A stretch of DNA of 64,000 nucleotides. It comes from Zygnema cylindricum. Its lineage: Eukaryota > Streptophyta > Zygnematophyceae > Zygnematales > Zygnemataceae. The position numbers and the translations under genes are program-made. Shown here piece after piece: positions 48,222 to 60,738 of this stretch (position 1 is the stretch's first letter; each line of letters begins with the position of its first letter). Where the stretch lies: contig JBBHKE010000083.1 in NCBI GenBank assembly GCA_037447655.1, positions 1-64,000 of the forward strand. Direction: 5' to 3'. The notes below the pieces were generated by a model. The model was not told the origin of the DNA. It did no database searches and was given only the letters and a program-made list of their open reading frames with translations.

Positions 48222-48762
48222 GGCTGCTGTATAACCGTACGATCGGACGAGAGGTTCTTTCAGAGAGAAGTAGTGGCTGGCTTTCTGGAAGAGAGCAAGT
48301 TCCTGCAATGGATTTGCAGCAAAACTGAACTTGAAATTTTTAAAACTGCCCTTTTGAAAGTTTGGAGAGAAGTATTTTATGGAAGCCAGGATAAGCGGAG
48401 AAGGAGAGCTTGGAGCAGAAAACGACAAAAAAGAAAGCGGCGCCACGTGGCAGGCAACCATTTGAGCGGGACGTTTTTCGAAGGGTTAACAACTTAACAT
48501 TTAACACAATGAATGGAACCGCTTGTATCATGGTTCAAAGTTTTCAGCTGTGCGAAAACAAGTGGAAACGCTATATATGAAGACACCGTACTATACGCGT
48601 ATTATACTAGATTAACCATAACATATCAATTATCATCGTATAAAAAAACTTTTCTAATAGGGAAGAATCGGTATATACTGTATAGAGTACCCAATTACTT
48701 CGCACTTTTGAACTCTGCGCTGAACCTTTTTGCCACGGCTGGAGATCAGATTTGCCACGTGG
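48222..48762 (-). promoter_or_regulatory. SPDS 5' region with two G-boxes
   Basis: Two CCACGTGG palindromes lie at 48,443-48,450 and 48,755-48,762, about 220 and 535 bases upstream of the start codon. CCACGTGG is a strong bZIP/bHLH core, consistent with stress- or light-responsive control. This is inferred from motif and position only; no transcription start is known. Confidence 0.5.
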
Positions 48763-51700
48763 TTAGCTCCTGGAAGGACAAGTATTGCAAAAAGGAGTAC
48801 GGCTAAATAGGTTAGATTCTGTACGGATGGCGGCGGGCATGTTTGAAAATTGTTAAAAACAAAACCGTTTAACTGTCAGCAGACGACAAATATTAAAGGT
48901 GACGATGTTCGATATACGGCATTTCTCGACACCGCCAAAATATTGATCGTCTCAATTTTCAAAGCAGCGATATATGCACATCATACGTTTTGACACATTG
49001 ACACTAATTTTCTAGACAATTATGCCAAAATCAACCGCTATGAGCAAAGGCTTAATTTTGACTTGTAATCGTTTTCTTCTCCTTTGTCTTTTAGATCGCA
49101 ATGTTGAAGATGTAATTATGGAAAAGGCAAATGAAAAGAAAAATAGACTGTCGTTAATTGGTTAATCCCCATCTGGAACTTTGGTGAATTGAATTGCAAC
49201 CGCCATTTAAAAAAGCTACTAATAAGTTTTTATCCTTTTAGGACGTTCAACAATTAAAGAACATGTTTTAAGCTACCCCTTTTTATTTTTAAATTTAATC
49301 GTGAGTGCCATTGTGTGTTTTCCGTTCGGATTTTCTTGCTTGTTCTTCTTTTTAGTTTGTAGGATTTAGTGTGCGTTTTCACTTTCATTTTGGCTCATCC
49401 TTTTATTTGCTATCATATACGCAAATGATTTACTACGCCGCTTTCTCAATAAAACTTTTTATACATGCTCGCAATTAAAGTAGCTTTGATGGTTGGTACG
49501 AATATTCTACTATATTTGTTCAAATTGTTGGATATCCAAGATTTAACGCTTTTATCCTCATTGCCCTGTTTAAAAATGAGAAAGAGTGGTCACAAACTTC
49601 GTGTAAACGTGAATTTTCTTCTTTGAGGTACATTTTTGTCCAACACGTGGTCTAATAGACGACCTCCGACAAAACGTCAAAAGATAGCACGATACCTTTG
49701 GGATCAAAATTAAAAACTGCATTTTAATGTTGTTAGCTTTGATTGACATTTAAGTATTCATAACTAATGCTATATCAAGTTAGCTACAAGTCAGCTTTCG
49801 TACCGTAGTGTGTTGATGTTATATCAAACTTAGGACTTTATATTATGTGTCGGCAAACAAGACATCGCCCATCGCTATTAATGTTCATAACACTAATAGC
49901 GGTCGCATGAAAACCTTAGAAAGGTGTGAATAACACTATCAAGTGGGCTACAATTTGTCGCGCCTCCTCGAACCAAATTAGTCATATGCATTATAATTTC
50001 GCATTTATACCAATAATCCCTTTATACCGATTGGGATGGGCATCTTAATTATCGAAAAAGGACATCTCTAAAAGCAAATCAAAAGCTAAAAATTATGAAT
50101 TGCAATCGATGAACTTATTAATGAATTAAATCCAATCAATTGTGACCTTTTCCTTTGCATGTTGACAAGACCATCAGTTACAATATACATTAGAAAGTTT
50201 ACCAAAAATATTGCTTAATAACTCCATGCGGACAAACTACACCACCCATCACTTTTAGTGTTAAGGAAGTAAAGGTGTATATTAAAACTTAGAATGTATA
50301 TAGTATTACTTTAATGTAGGGTGACTTAACGGGTTGCAGTCCACTCCCGTAAATACCGTTAATAACATTGTTTTATGAATTTTAGCTAAAAAAAATCGTT
50401 AACTTGTATTAGTAACTGGTATAATGATAGGCAATTTAGTATGAAAGAGGCTTAAGCGTAGTGAACTATATGTAGGTTGTGTAACTGACGAAAATACTAG
50501 TTAATAAAAGTGTTGTAATAAACAATATCTGAACTTGCGATACATTAAATATCTAACCCTTGAAAAGCAAGCATGTGGGCATCATGACAACAATACCTAG
50601 AAAACATCCCCCCTTAACAAAAGATTTGGATATTTCAATTACTTTATGGTCGCCTTAAAACAACCCGTTTTGTTAATTAGGAAATGGCAAAGATCCACAC
50701 TAATAGAATCACAACATCATAAGGATATAAACCCATAAGGTATAATAAAGCTTTACGAAAAACGTGGGATGGTAAACCATCCAAGTACATAGAAACGAAA
50801 AAGAAAAACGGAAACATAAAAGGGAATTCAACAACGAAAACGAGAGGATTCTACCAAACTCCAAGAAGGCACAAAACTTCTTTCTCCTTTAACCAGCTTT
50901 GCATATGTCCTGCTGACGCAAAACAGTATGTGAAGTTTTGAACGAGGATCTTAACGATATTTTCAGTAAAAATACTTGGAAAAGTTTGAATGATGAATGT
51001 TCCTAACACGGTACAAAAATTATTGTGGTTTACTCTTATAGACAAGCAATTTATTGCCATTTCCATTCGACTTAACAATATAGTATGTCCTTTTTCTCTA
51101 TGTTTGTTGCTTTTGCATTGCTTTTCCTTTTTTTTTTTTTTTCCTTTTTGTTTGCTTCTCGCCACATGTAGTTTTTCAGTTTTGGCATTACCGCCCCTTT
51201 TTGTTCCCATGGACACAAATGGTTTACCATTGAGTTTTTCAATGAAGTCTAGTGTTTTCCATAAAAAAATAAACTACATGGTACGTGTTTACATGATAGC
51301 CGCATTGTACATTGTGAATTGTCTTACTATGAGGATTTTTTTCCTGGTAATAACTATACTTATTAACTTAGGTCCAAACAACATGGATGATTGTGAACCA
51401 TAGAAAAGCATTAAGAATAGGAAAAAAAAAAAAAACTAGTGCCAGAAAAATTAGTTTGTGTTTGATATAACACAATAACACTGTCCAGTGATTTTGCTTG
51501 TTTGTATTTGGTTTACTTTTCTAGTGTTCGGTTTTTTCTGTTTCTTTCTTGCAATTTGTTCCCATTGTTCAACTGCTTTACCATCGCCTTTTTTTAACAA
51601 AGCTTTTTGTCATTTTGTGTTAAAAGAGTGAAAACAGTCAAAGAGTCTGCCATTCTTATTATTTACGCTAAAAGCGATTCACGGTGTACGGTGTCTACAT

Positions 51701-52357
51701 CGGTACAATCCAAAATACATTCGTGAATCATTAATAGAGTAGAGAAATTGTCAACATAGGGCTTATAGTGTTATTAATTCTAATGCGGTTGCGAATGAAC
51801 ACTAAGCTTTTGAAGCGTTTAAAGAGTTCATGTTTGGAAAAAAAAAGAGTTTAATTTATGCAAATTTGAGGTAAAAAAGGAACCGGCATCAAATCGTTGT
51901 TATTAACACTAATAACGATTCAGTGCACCATACAATCTTATCCGTTTTTATCCGTTTTTCAAATGATCAAAACTTTAGTTCAAATCCCTCCAGCTTTGGC
52001 TCAAATAGTGTGTTGTTTTAGTTACTCTTTCCTCATTTAAAAAATTGTATGGCGAATACTTTCCCTCCAATTAATCGACTTTCTTACATCTTTTGTAACA
52101 ACATATCAAATAGAAAAAAACCATAGCCAAACCATCGGTACAAAAAAAGTAAACAAAAGAAGAAATAAAACGTAACCTTAATTCCTCGGAGAAACAAAAC
52201 CATCCAAATTATCGGACGACTTCTTCTCTTCTCTTCCCTTTCCTTCCTCCAACTTAGTCTTCTTCTCTTACAGAAATTCCTCTTGCGGCTCCACCGACCC
52301 GCATTCCTTAAATAAAATATATTTCAATAAAATATACTTAAAAAAAAGTCAAACTTT
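48763..52357. other. Intergenic, repeat relics only
   Basis: TACACCG-family fragments lie near 49,870, 50,240, 51,665 and 51,900. Short blocks near 49,320-49,450, 51,090-51,240 and 51,480-51,590 resemble part of the large duplication at 14,340-14,560 (TTTTGTGCTTGTTGTTC... CCCATG... ACAGATGGTTTAC-like), suggesting an old dispersed repeat. Open frames such as 50,990-51,403 have no family features. Confidence 0.45.
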
Positions 52358-55300
52358 TTAAGCTGCTCCCACTTTTTCCGTAACACTCGACTTGGGCTTC
52401 TCCGTTGGGACTGACGTGTCAGGAGCGGGATTTTTCAAATCCAAAAGCCCTTGTTCTTTTAATTTAGGATCAAAACGTAAGTTTTCTGTGCAATTTCGAG
52501 CTCGAAATCCTTCCTCTAGGTCACTCTCTATTCGCCTCGCCACCTGCTTAAGAGCTTTGCCTTTTGGAGGACCGGGGGCCGCAAATTCCCAAGCCTCTCT
52601 CTCAGCATCTGAACCACATCAGGAGTCGAGAACAAAACAAAAAAAAGAGAACAAAACAAAAAATATCTTATTTAAAGAGGAGATTGGAGAGAAACTGAAC
52701 TTCTATATCATAACAATACAGGGAAACGGCGGTAAAGAGAGAAAAAGAACCGCATAATAGGGAGTCAAGAACAAAAGATTAGAGGAAAGGGGCGGTAAAG
52801 GGAGAAACTGAACCACATCAAAAGGAGTCTAGAACAAAAAAAAAAAATCTTACTTAGCGAGAAACTCGGAGAGAAACTGAACTACATTATATCAATACAG
52901 GAAAAAGACTGCCAAGGGAGGAACGAAACCACATCATAACATTAAAGGAAAAAGGCGGTAAAGGGAGAAACAGAACCACATAATAGGGAGCCGAGAACAA
53001 AAAATTAGAGGAAAGAGGCAGCAAAGGGAGAAACCGAACCACATCAAAAGGAGTCCCGAACAAAACAAAAAAAAAATCTTACTTAGAGAGATGATTGAGA
53101 GAAACTGAACTTCTATATTATAACAATACAAGGAAAAGGCGGTAAAGGGAGAAAAGTAACCACATCATAGAGAGTCGAAGAACAAAGGATTAGAGGAAAG
53201 AGGAGAAACTGAACCACATCAAAAGGAGTTGAGAATAGAACAGAAAAAACCTTACTTAGAAACTTGGAGAGAAACTGAACTACATCATAACATTAGAGGA
53301 AATGGGTGGTAAAGGGAGAAACGGAACAATCACAGGGAGTCGAGAACAAAACAAAAAAAACCTCACTTAAAGAGAAGATTGGAGAGAAACTGAACTATAT
53401 CATAACAATACAGGGAAAAGGTGTAAAGAGAGAATCGAAACCACATCACATGGAGTCGAGAACAAAAGATTAGAGGAAAGAAGCGGTAAAGGGAGAAAAT
53501 GAACCACACATCAGGAGTCCAGAACAAAACAAAAAAAAATCTTAATTGGAGAGAAGTTTGGAGAGAAACTGAACTATATCACAACAATACCGGAAAAAGG
53601 CGGTAAAGAGAAGCGGAACCACATCATAGGGAGTGAAGACCAAAACAAACAAAACCTTAGAAACTTAGAGAGAAACTGAACTACATCGGAACAATCAGGA
53701 AACAGGTGGTAAAGGGAGAAACAGAGTCACATCATATGATGTCAAGAACAAAAGGTTAGAGGAAAAAGTCGGTAAAGAAAGAAATATTAGAAGAAAAAGG
53801 TGGTAAGGAGAGAAAGTTAACCACATCATAAGACGTCAAGAACAACATAAGCAAAGGGGAGGACGGAGGAGACTCTGTGAATTAATAAGGCAAATCCTTT
53901 AAGCGATAAAAAAAGTGATAGAAAACACTCAGCTTTAGGACTCATGGCGATGGAATGTCTAGCACACAGTGACTTTCCATTGGGCTATTTAATTATATCA
54001 TACTGTGAACTACTACCCACATCTCTCCTGGAAATATATTTTAAAAATATATTTTTAGAGAGAAACTTATTTTAAAAAACTCGCCTGCTTGACAGCAAGC
54101 AGCCACAACAAGTGGCTCAACATGAAGACTCACCTGTCATGAGAGGTTTACAATCAAGAGGATTCTCCCACTGATTTTGGAGAGTCCCGTTATCATTTCC
54201 AGGAACTGGCCCTCCATTTTCCGCTATCCAGCTATCCCTTACAGCCTCCAACATTGCCCGCGATGGCCTGTTGATATGTTGAACCTTCACCCATCCACAT
54301 TGTCGAGGCATACGAGCGAAATGTAGTCGCATACTTTGGAGAATCTGGACGTGGAGGTACAAGGTAAAACGAGAAATTCACGTTTAGTCTGGATACACAG
54401 TTTAGTTTGGCAAAATAGTTTAATTTGATGCATAGTTTAGTTTGGATACATGGTTAGTTTCGATACGTAGTTTAATTTAAATACATGGTTTAGTTTGGAT
54501 ACGTAGTTTAGTTTGGATTAATAGTTTAGTTTGGATACATTGTTTACTTTGGATATATAGTTTGGTTTGGTAATATAGTCGGGTTTTGTAAATAGTTTGC
54601 TTAGATACATAGTTTAATTTGGATACGTAGTTCAGTTTGGTATATTGTTTAGTTTGGATACATGGTTTAAATACATTGGTTAGGATAGTTTAAAAGTAAA
54701 ATCACGGTACCAAAGTTTGAATTTACGAGAGTTTACTGAAAAAGGAAAGGGCCAAACTCTGCCTGAGGAATTTAAAACATGAATGGATGAAATAGGATTA
54801 GACAACCGTGAATCCAGTCAAAACTGCAAAAGTCATATAGGTAGTTAGATATTTTTAAACAAACCAAGGAGCAAGTTCAGCTAAGCACCTGTCGTGATAT
54901 ACCAATATACTGGAGCACTTTATCATCATCGAAAATAGCGTAAACAGTTGCCTTTGCACCCGCCTGGGTGCAATCTGTGAATTTTCCATCCTCGGTGAGA
55001 TATGGTATGAATTGAAGATCTTTCAAAGGAATCGCTGATCCCTCCCCTGCTTGCTGTTGCCGGATTGAAGACTGTTTCTTTCGATACTCTTCTTGGGCCT
55101 GAAGAAAAAAGTAAAATAAAATGAAAGAATGATAAAAAAACGATGAAAGTTAAAAGTAGTTATGACACATGATAAGAATTTCCCACCAAGTAGTGTAAGC
55201 CAACAAGGGAGAGAAAGCACACATGCATACTTTGAGAAAGTGGAAACAGAGGTATACAAAAAAATGCAGTAGAGAATTTTGTAGCTTGCAGATCCTCGGA

Positions 55301-58300
55301 ACAGTTCCACAAAGTTCACTCCATCCCAAGTATTGAAGCACTCTTAAACTACTTAAAAAAAAGATGAACTTTCACAGTTTTTTATACACGTAAGGCGTTC
55401 TCCTTGCAGGCTAAACTGTTGCAGCAAACTGTTGTAGTTGAACTGCTGCTGCTAAAAAAAAAAAACAAAAAAGGGACAATAAATCGTCTGTTTTCTACGT
55501 TTTAACACACCATTTGCAAGCCCACATTCTATCTTCAAGACAGTGGAAACATGGTTGCTCTCCAATCTGAAGTTTACGCAATAATACTTGCTTTGGCTTT
55601 CATAGTCCTTACACTAATCTAGTGTTCAGGAACAGTTCCAAAAACCAAAGTAAATTCCTACTTTGGCAGTTCAAAATTAAAGATCTTAGCCTGACACATC
55701 GAGCTCCCTTCAAAAATGGAACATAAAATTCTTTCATACCAATGGGAACTTCAAGCTTTAAAAATCTCGTAACCCTGTCCCTCCAGCCTCCATAATGAAC
55801 AGTGTGATATTACAGCAAATTCTTTATGTTTGTGAGATGTGCTGTAGTTGTATTATGCTACACTGCTCATCGCCATTACTGTTAGTAACCCTAGTTGGGT
55901 CCCGACTTTTTTTGGCCAAAAATCATAAAAGGGTGTTAATAACACTATTTGAAGGGAGTGCTTTTAAATGGGCCACGTCACTCTGCAATAAATTAGTATT
56001 ACAGATACTTATTCCTCTTTAATACTAATACCCCCTTTGCACTACAAGCCATAGGGCTACGGAAATCAGCGTCACCAAATTGGCACATAATTTAGTATAT
56101 TAATGAATAATAACATGGACTCTGCATTTTCCACCATAACATGGTGTGGATCATTCAGATTATTGAGCAGCATACCATGATTAGCATTGCATTTTTGTTT
56201 ACTAAACTCTAAGGACTGTGAAAATTCATCTTGTCAGCCTAAGAGAGTTTTAGAGCTTGAAAGTTGCATGGGCTCACGGTTTACACAAATGGAAATAAAC
56301 ATCATTTATCACTACCAGGCTAGTAACTGTCCAAATTCCGACTATTACTGGATCCCTCATCCCTTGTCAAAAACAAGGCCAGCACTACAGGACAAAAATC
56401 AGTGGTACCTGAGCGGTGAGCTGGCGTGTGGCCTCCGCATGAGCATCGGCCGCCGCAAGTTTCTGTTTCCATTTAGGTTCTGTTCAAAACAAAATTTCAA
56501 AACAAAAATTCCCAAAAAAATAAGAACCAGAAATTACAGTGTATCGCTAGTAATGTTAATGTTGTTTAGACCTTTAAACCAATTTTTCTCCGTGCAGACT
56601 TGGAGGATTATTACTCGTATTATTGATCCGATGGATGCGATGGAAAGGCAAAATTCCTACATTCCAAACGGCAGTCTCGAAATGAAAATCAGACAAGTGT
56701 TCACGGAGAAAAGTTGATTTCAGTTTAAAAAAAACATTAACGCCAACTAATGACAACATACAGTATAGCAATGCCACGTTTGAGTTCAGCATAATACAGA
56801 GGTTTTTTTACAGCACAAACAAAGAAACAGATTTTCATATACCATTACTCAAATTACTCAAAACTACTGTTGATCACTCAAATTATATTTTGACCAATTT
56901 TGATAAGCTGGGAGAGTAATCATACCAGTAGATGACATTGCTACTGGTTGACTATACAATGAAACTGAGGATACAGTTTCCCGGGATTGGTCCTTCTCTA
57001 TTCTTCTGTTCCATAAACCGTCACTGCATCACAAGTAGAGCAAAAGGTATATGTAACTGAAGAGGATGAAGAAACAGGCAAAAGTATAATGGCCCTTGTT
57101 AACTAATCCCTCAGGGAGGGGGAGGGGGAGGGGGAGAGGGAGAGGGAGAGGGAGAGGGAAATAAAACATAAGCGTATACCTCTTATGAATATCCATTAGA
57201 ATAAGATCAAGTTTGGTGGCGAATCATAAAGGTGACATTAAACCTTATGTGAAGTTTATAAAATAGATGAATAAACTAATAAGAGAAAATCATTTTTCTG
57301 GACAGGAGCTGGACAGGTTTAAAAATACACCTTTTATCGCTATTACAACTAAATAATTAGCATTAACATTTCATTAAATTTAACTACACCTCATACTGGG
57401 CCACTTGACTAAATAGTGTTATTACCACTAATTTATGATTGGGGTAAAAAAACACACACTCTAACTAGAGTGATTATATTAATAGAGATCCACAGTCTAA
57501 TTCAGTTATAACCAAACAATGAGAATATTAAAAATTCGATCTTGTCTCTTAACACCCAAAAAAAAAACAGAAAAAAATCGAGCTTGTCCCTCGACAAAAA
57601 AAAAAAAAAAATGAAACTCTTGACAGTCAACCAGCAATATGACAAAAAGACTACACCACGGACTTGAAAAAACTTCCACTATGCGATTTGTTAACAAAGT
57701 GCTCCTCTTTTTTCTCTCTGTCCCTCTTTCTCACCGTCCATTTTTCTTTTCTCATCCATTACTTTCCTTCCTTTCTATTTTTCCTTTTTTTATTTTTTTT
57801 CTTCTCTACTTTCTTTCCGCCACTCAATGTGAGCAACCAAAATCCAAAATGTCAACCTTTCTTGTCTAAAACCTGTTCTGTTTTTAGTTAGGGAGTCTTG
57901 AGTTGAATAAAACCAAATTACAACAAGTAAACACAGCACCATGTTCAAAAGTTTTGACACCTTCTTCCAACAGACATATTGTAGATATTTCTCTTCAAAC
58001 ATTTTACTAATAACACAAGAAAAGAGCTTGTTTTTTTTCCAAATAGAAAGCATACCTCCATTGTGAAAATTTAAATAATACTGTATGGCCTTCAATCTGT
58101 ACGGAGCAAAACATACCTCCATTTTGGAGCTTTAAAAACATACCGCCAATTTGAAGGTTTAATAAACATACCTACAGTTTGGAATTTTGAAAGCAAACCT
58201 ACCTTTTTTTACTTTAGAAACATACCTCCATTTTAGAATTGTAAAAGACCTCTGTACTGCCTTCACTCTGTACGAATATTCCACTCTATTGCAGCCACCT

Positions 58301-58989
58301 GAAATAAAAAAAACGAAGGGGTTTACAAAGGTGCAAATGAAAGCAAAAAAAATATATATATATATTAAGGGAAATAAAAGTATAGAGCCATAAAAAATTT
58401 CAAAGGCGAAGTACACCGTGTATTTCTATAAGCGTTGGCTTTTTGTTGCCACTTAAATCAAGTACTTTCCATGCACACGTGGCTTATTTTCATTTGGAGA
58501 CGGCCAATGGATTGATAAGAACCTTATCTTTCTATCGCGACCGTCAAATTCATAATCCGACAAGTGTGTACAGAGAAAATTAGTTTAAAAGCCAAGAAAG
58601 AAGCACCAATACTAATTATGATACACGTCGTAGCTTCTAGCAACAAATCTTTGGCAACTGTTTTCATGCATATCAAATTACTTGAAAAAGTGCATCATAG
58701 TAAGAAAAAGGAAGACAAAAGGGAGGAGAGAAGGAAGGGCAAGATGGAAGATACAGAAAAAAAATCCACTCTAATAGTGATACACCGTCTTTTCCTCAGC
58801 AATTAATACTTGAAAACATGCATCCTACTCAGAATAATGCGAGGCGTAAAGAAGACAAAGAGGTTTCAGAGAAGGCAGGAGAAAGAATATGGAAGAGATG
58901 AAGGAAAGGAGGGGAATCGGTGAATGTTTACGGGGGACATGTAGGTCAAAAAAATTGTCCAATATTGTGGAACCGCCCATGGCAGCCAT
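52358..58989 (-). CDS. GIY-YIG superfamily protein, plant-specific type
   Basis: Exons: 58989-58932, 58298-58250 (or to 58226), 57023-56926, 56479-56409, 55098-54889, 54344-54134, 52608-52358. Frame is continuous for 315 codons (323 with the alternative exon-2 end). Residues about 150-240 carry a GIY-YIG-like fold: ATVYAIFDDDKVLQYIGISR supplies the VYAIF strand and YIG strand, followed by SMRLHFARMPRQCGWVKVQH, with an Arg at the usual helix position, then RAMLEAVRDSWIAENG. GIY-YIG domains occur in nucleases and in proteins that lost activity. A coiled-coil-prone charged segment precedes it (QEEYRKKQSSIRQQQ) and a hydrophilic tail with GPPKGKALK follows. The start AAAATGGCTGCC has good context, but exons 1-2 rest on phase and splice sites only. 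Organelle targeting is likely from resemblance to plant plastid proteins, yet unproven. Nuclease activity should not be assumed. Confidence 0.75.
52609..53870 (-). repeat. Intronic minisatellite containing the exon-7 acceptor
   Basis: About ten irregular units fill the last intron of the GIY-YIG gene. Shared plus-strand blocks are GAGAAACTGAACCACATCA, GGAGTCGAGAACAAAA, TTAGAGGAAA and GGCGGTAAAGGGAGAAA. The native acceptor GATGTGGTTCAG (minus strand, 52,609-52,620) is repeated exactly at 52,808-52,819 and 53,209-53,220, with near matches near 52,970, 53,038, 53,158, 53,440, 53,505 and 53,620. Confidence 0.88.
54380..54690. repeat. GTTTAGTTTGGATACATA minisatellite
   Basis: About fifteen degenerate units of 18-24 bases lie in the intron between the two exons that encode the GIY-YIG fold. 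No exon sequence is recognisable in the unit, unlike in several other introns here. Confidence 0.88.
57108..57165. repeat. GGGAGG/GGGAGA simple repeat
   Basis: A purine hexamer tract in intron 2 of the GIY-YIG gene, just upstream of exon 3. Confidence 0.9.
57960..58245 (-). repeat. Tandem units with a decayed copy of GIY-YIG gene exon 2
   Basis: CATACCTCCATTTT-type units recur about six times (minus strand: AATGGAGGTATG, a good donor each time). Near 58,079-58,112 a fuller copy encodes YRLKAIQYY, matching YRVKAVQRS of the true exon (58,250-58,298). It is a duplicated, probably unused exon. Confidence 0.8.
58450..58590. mobile_element. Small foldback element, copy 1
   Basis: This aligns along its length with 60,005-60,150 (shared blocks GCCACTTAAA, ACCGTC, CCGACAAGTGTGTAC). 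It lies in intron 1 of the GIY-YIG gene. The inverted ends are eroded in this copy. Confidence 0.55.
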
Positions 58990-60004
58990 TTTTGCCTCAA
59001 ATGTCCGGATTCCGTTCGTGAGAAAGTCTTAGGTTAGAGGAAAAGGGAGGGAGGGAGTGAGAGAGGAAGAGGAAGAGGGAGAGGGAGAGGGAGAGGGGGA
59101 GGGAGAGAGAAGAACAGTGGAACTGAGGAACAAATTTTAGGGAATGTTGTAAGTAGGCTACTGTCTTGATGAAAGCAGGTCCAAATATTCACTCTACAAG
59201 AAATGACGCTTTTGCAATGACAAAATATTTATAATGCGGATAGAATCAGTACATTCTTATCCAGTACATTATTCATTAAAGAACCTTCAGGAACTGATTT
59301 CAAACAACTGACCGTTCTCCAGCAATTTTCTTTAGTATAGTACGCATGGAATTGGTAATGCCCTATCAATTGGGAGTTTGGGACTGATTTCAGATAACGT
59401 CGCTTTTCGTCATGAGCAAATATTGTAGATTCGAAAAGAATCAGTATAGTTTGAAATCTATTTCACAAAAAAGCTGAGTACTTAATTCATACTTAAAGCA
59501 CTGACGCCCCGAAAATGAGCAAATATCGTGAGTAGGCATAGAATTAGTACTTAAAGACTTTCACTTCCTGGAAATTAAGCACTGGAACTCTTTTTAAATA
59601 GCATTATAGCAACAATCGACGCCTGAAAAGAATAAGTACCATCCAATATATTTGAGCTATTTATTTCACGCATGTAAAATCGTGACTATTGGCGTCACGG
59701 TCACATAGAACAGAATCAAAAGGTCATCAGTTACGAATCCGCTGAACAAAAAGTCTGCAAGATCTAACAGTGAATCTATACATGACGTGGCAATACCATA
59801 CTTGATCCAACGGTGATTACGTGTTCTGAAGGCTAGAAAATTTGATGATCTGGCGAATGACAAGGCACTGCGAGATTCAATATCTGAAAATACGAAATAC
59901 TACTGGTTCCAAGTCTCTGTGAAAAGGATCACGCAAAAGGTTGTCACGGGAAAAAAAAAACCACTCCCAGGTTAGCTGACTCAGCAGTTTAATAATCTTT
60001 TCGC
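58990..60004. other. Upstream of the GIY-YIG gene, no other gene seen
   Basis: It presumably contains the promoter and leader of the GIY-YIG gene. A GGGAGA tract lies at 59,040-59,110, about 50-120 bases upstream of the inferred start codon. No other feature was recognised. Confidence 0.45.
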
Positions 60005-60150
60005 GCCACTTAAAACATTTTTTATCCGTACACACCTGTCCGATTTTCAATTTGAGACCGCCAATCGGAAGCTGAGAATCTTACCTTTCAATCGCAACTG
60101 TCAGATCCACAATCGGACATGTGTGTACGGAGAAAAAATGTTTCAAGAGA
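60005..60150. mobile_element. Small foldback element, copy 2
   Basis: Inverted ends ATCCGTACACACCTGTCCGAT and ATCGGACATGTGTGTACGGA bracket about 90 bases. A one-sided match (ATCGGACAATTGTGTACGGAG) occurs near 1,760-1,782. It is non-coding. Confidence 0.6.
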
Positions 60151-60342
60151 CGAAAAAAACATTAACATTCTCAGTAATCAACTAATCACCGTCACGGTTT
60201 AACGTGCGAAAATAATTGGAAACGCTACAGTATATACTGCTATTCGTATAATACGCGTAGTATACCGAACTTCCACGTATAATACGCGTATTTTACAGGG
60301 GAGCAATATGAAGCGTTTATTTTACGGTTTTTACCTCATCAA

Positions 60343-60738
60343 CTACACCGCCAATCGCTATTAGCGTGTAGGTTTCATTAGCGTATACAAATAATTACCG
60401 TGGTGTACGCTATTTAAGAATTTGAAAATTTTGGAAAAAATCATACATTCTAATTGTTTGATTATGGTAATTTGGATCTTTGAAAAAAAAAATGTCGGTC
60501 GCAAACATGCTTACACTAATATAAGTTTTCGTACAAAATCTGACAAATCGTACACAAATCGTACATTCACACGGTCGAAACGCGGCTGTCGGACGAATAT
60601 GTGCGAGCGGGATTTTTTACGACCTGGTTTTTTTTCCTTTTTAGAACGCACATTCTCATGCGTCCGCGGTTACTAAAACTAATTTATTGTAATTTTTAAC
60701 TTAAAAAGGTACATTTATGTACGGTCTGACACTGACCG
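60343..60738. repeat. Long TACACCG-family element, cut by a gap
   Basis: It begins TACACCGCCAATCGCTATTA and continues with a body shared with copies at about 971, 15,068 and 17,453 (AATTTGAAAATTTT, ACAAAATCTGACAAA, TGTACGGTC...GACA near the far side). The assembly gap begins within or just beyond its end. Confidence 0.7.

Noticed and set aside
50851-51403. Overlapping open frames on both strands
   Set aside because: T-rich repeat-like sequence related to blocks at 14.4 and 49.3 kb; no protein family seen.
56187-56717. 176-codon open frame on the plus strand
   Set aside because: Antisense to an exon and intron of the GIY-YIG gene, with no recognisable protein features.
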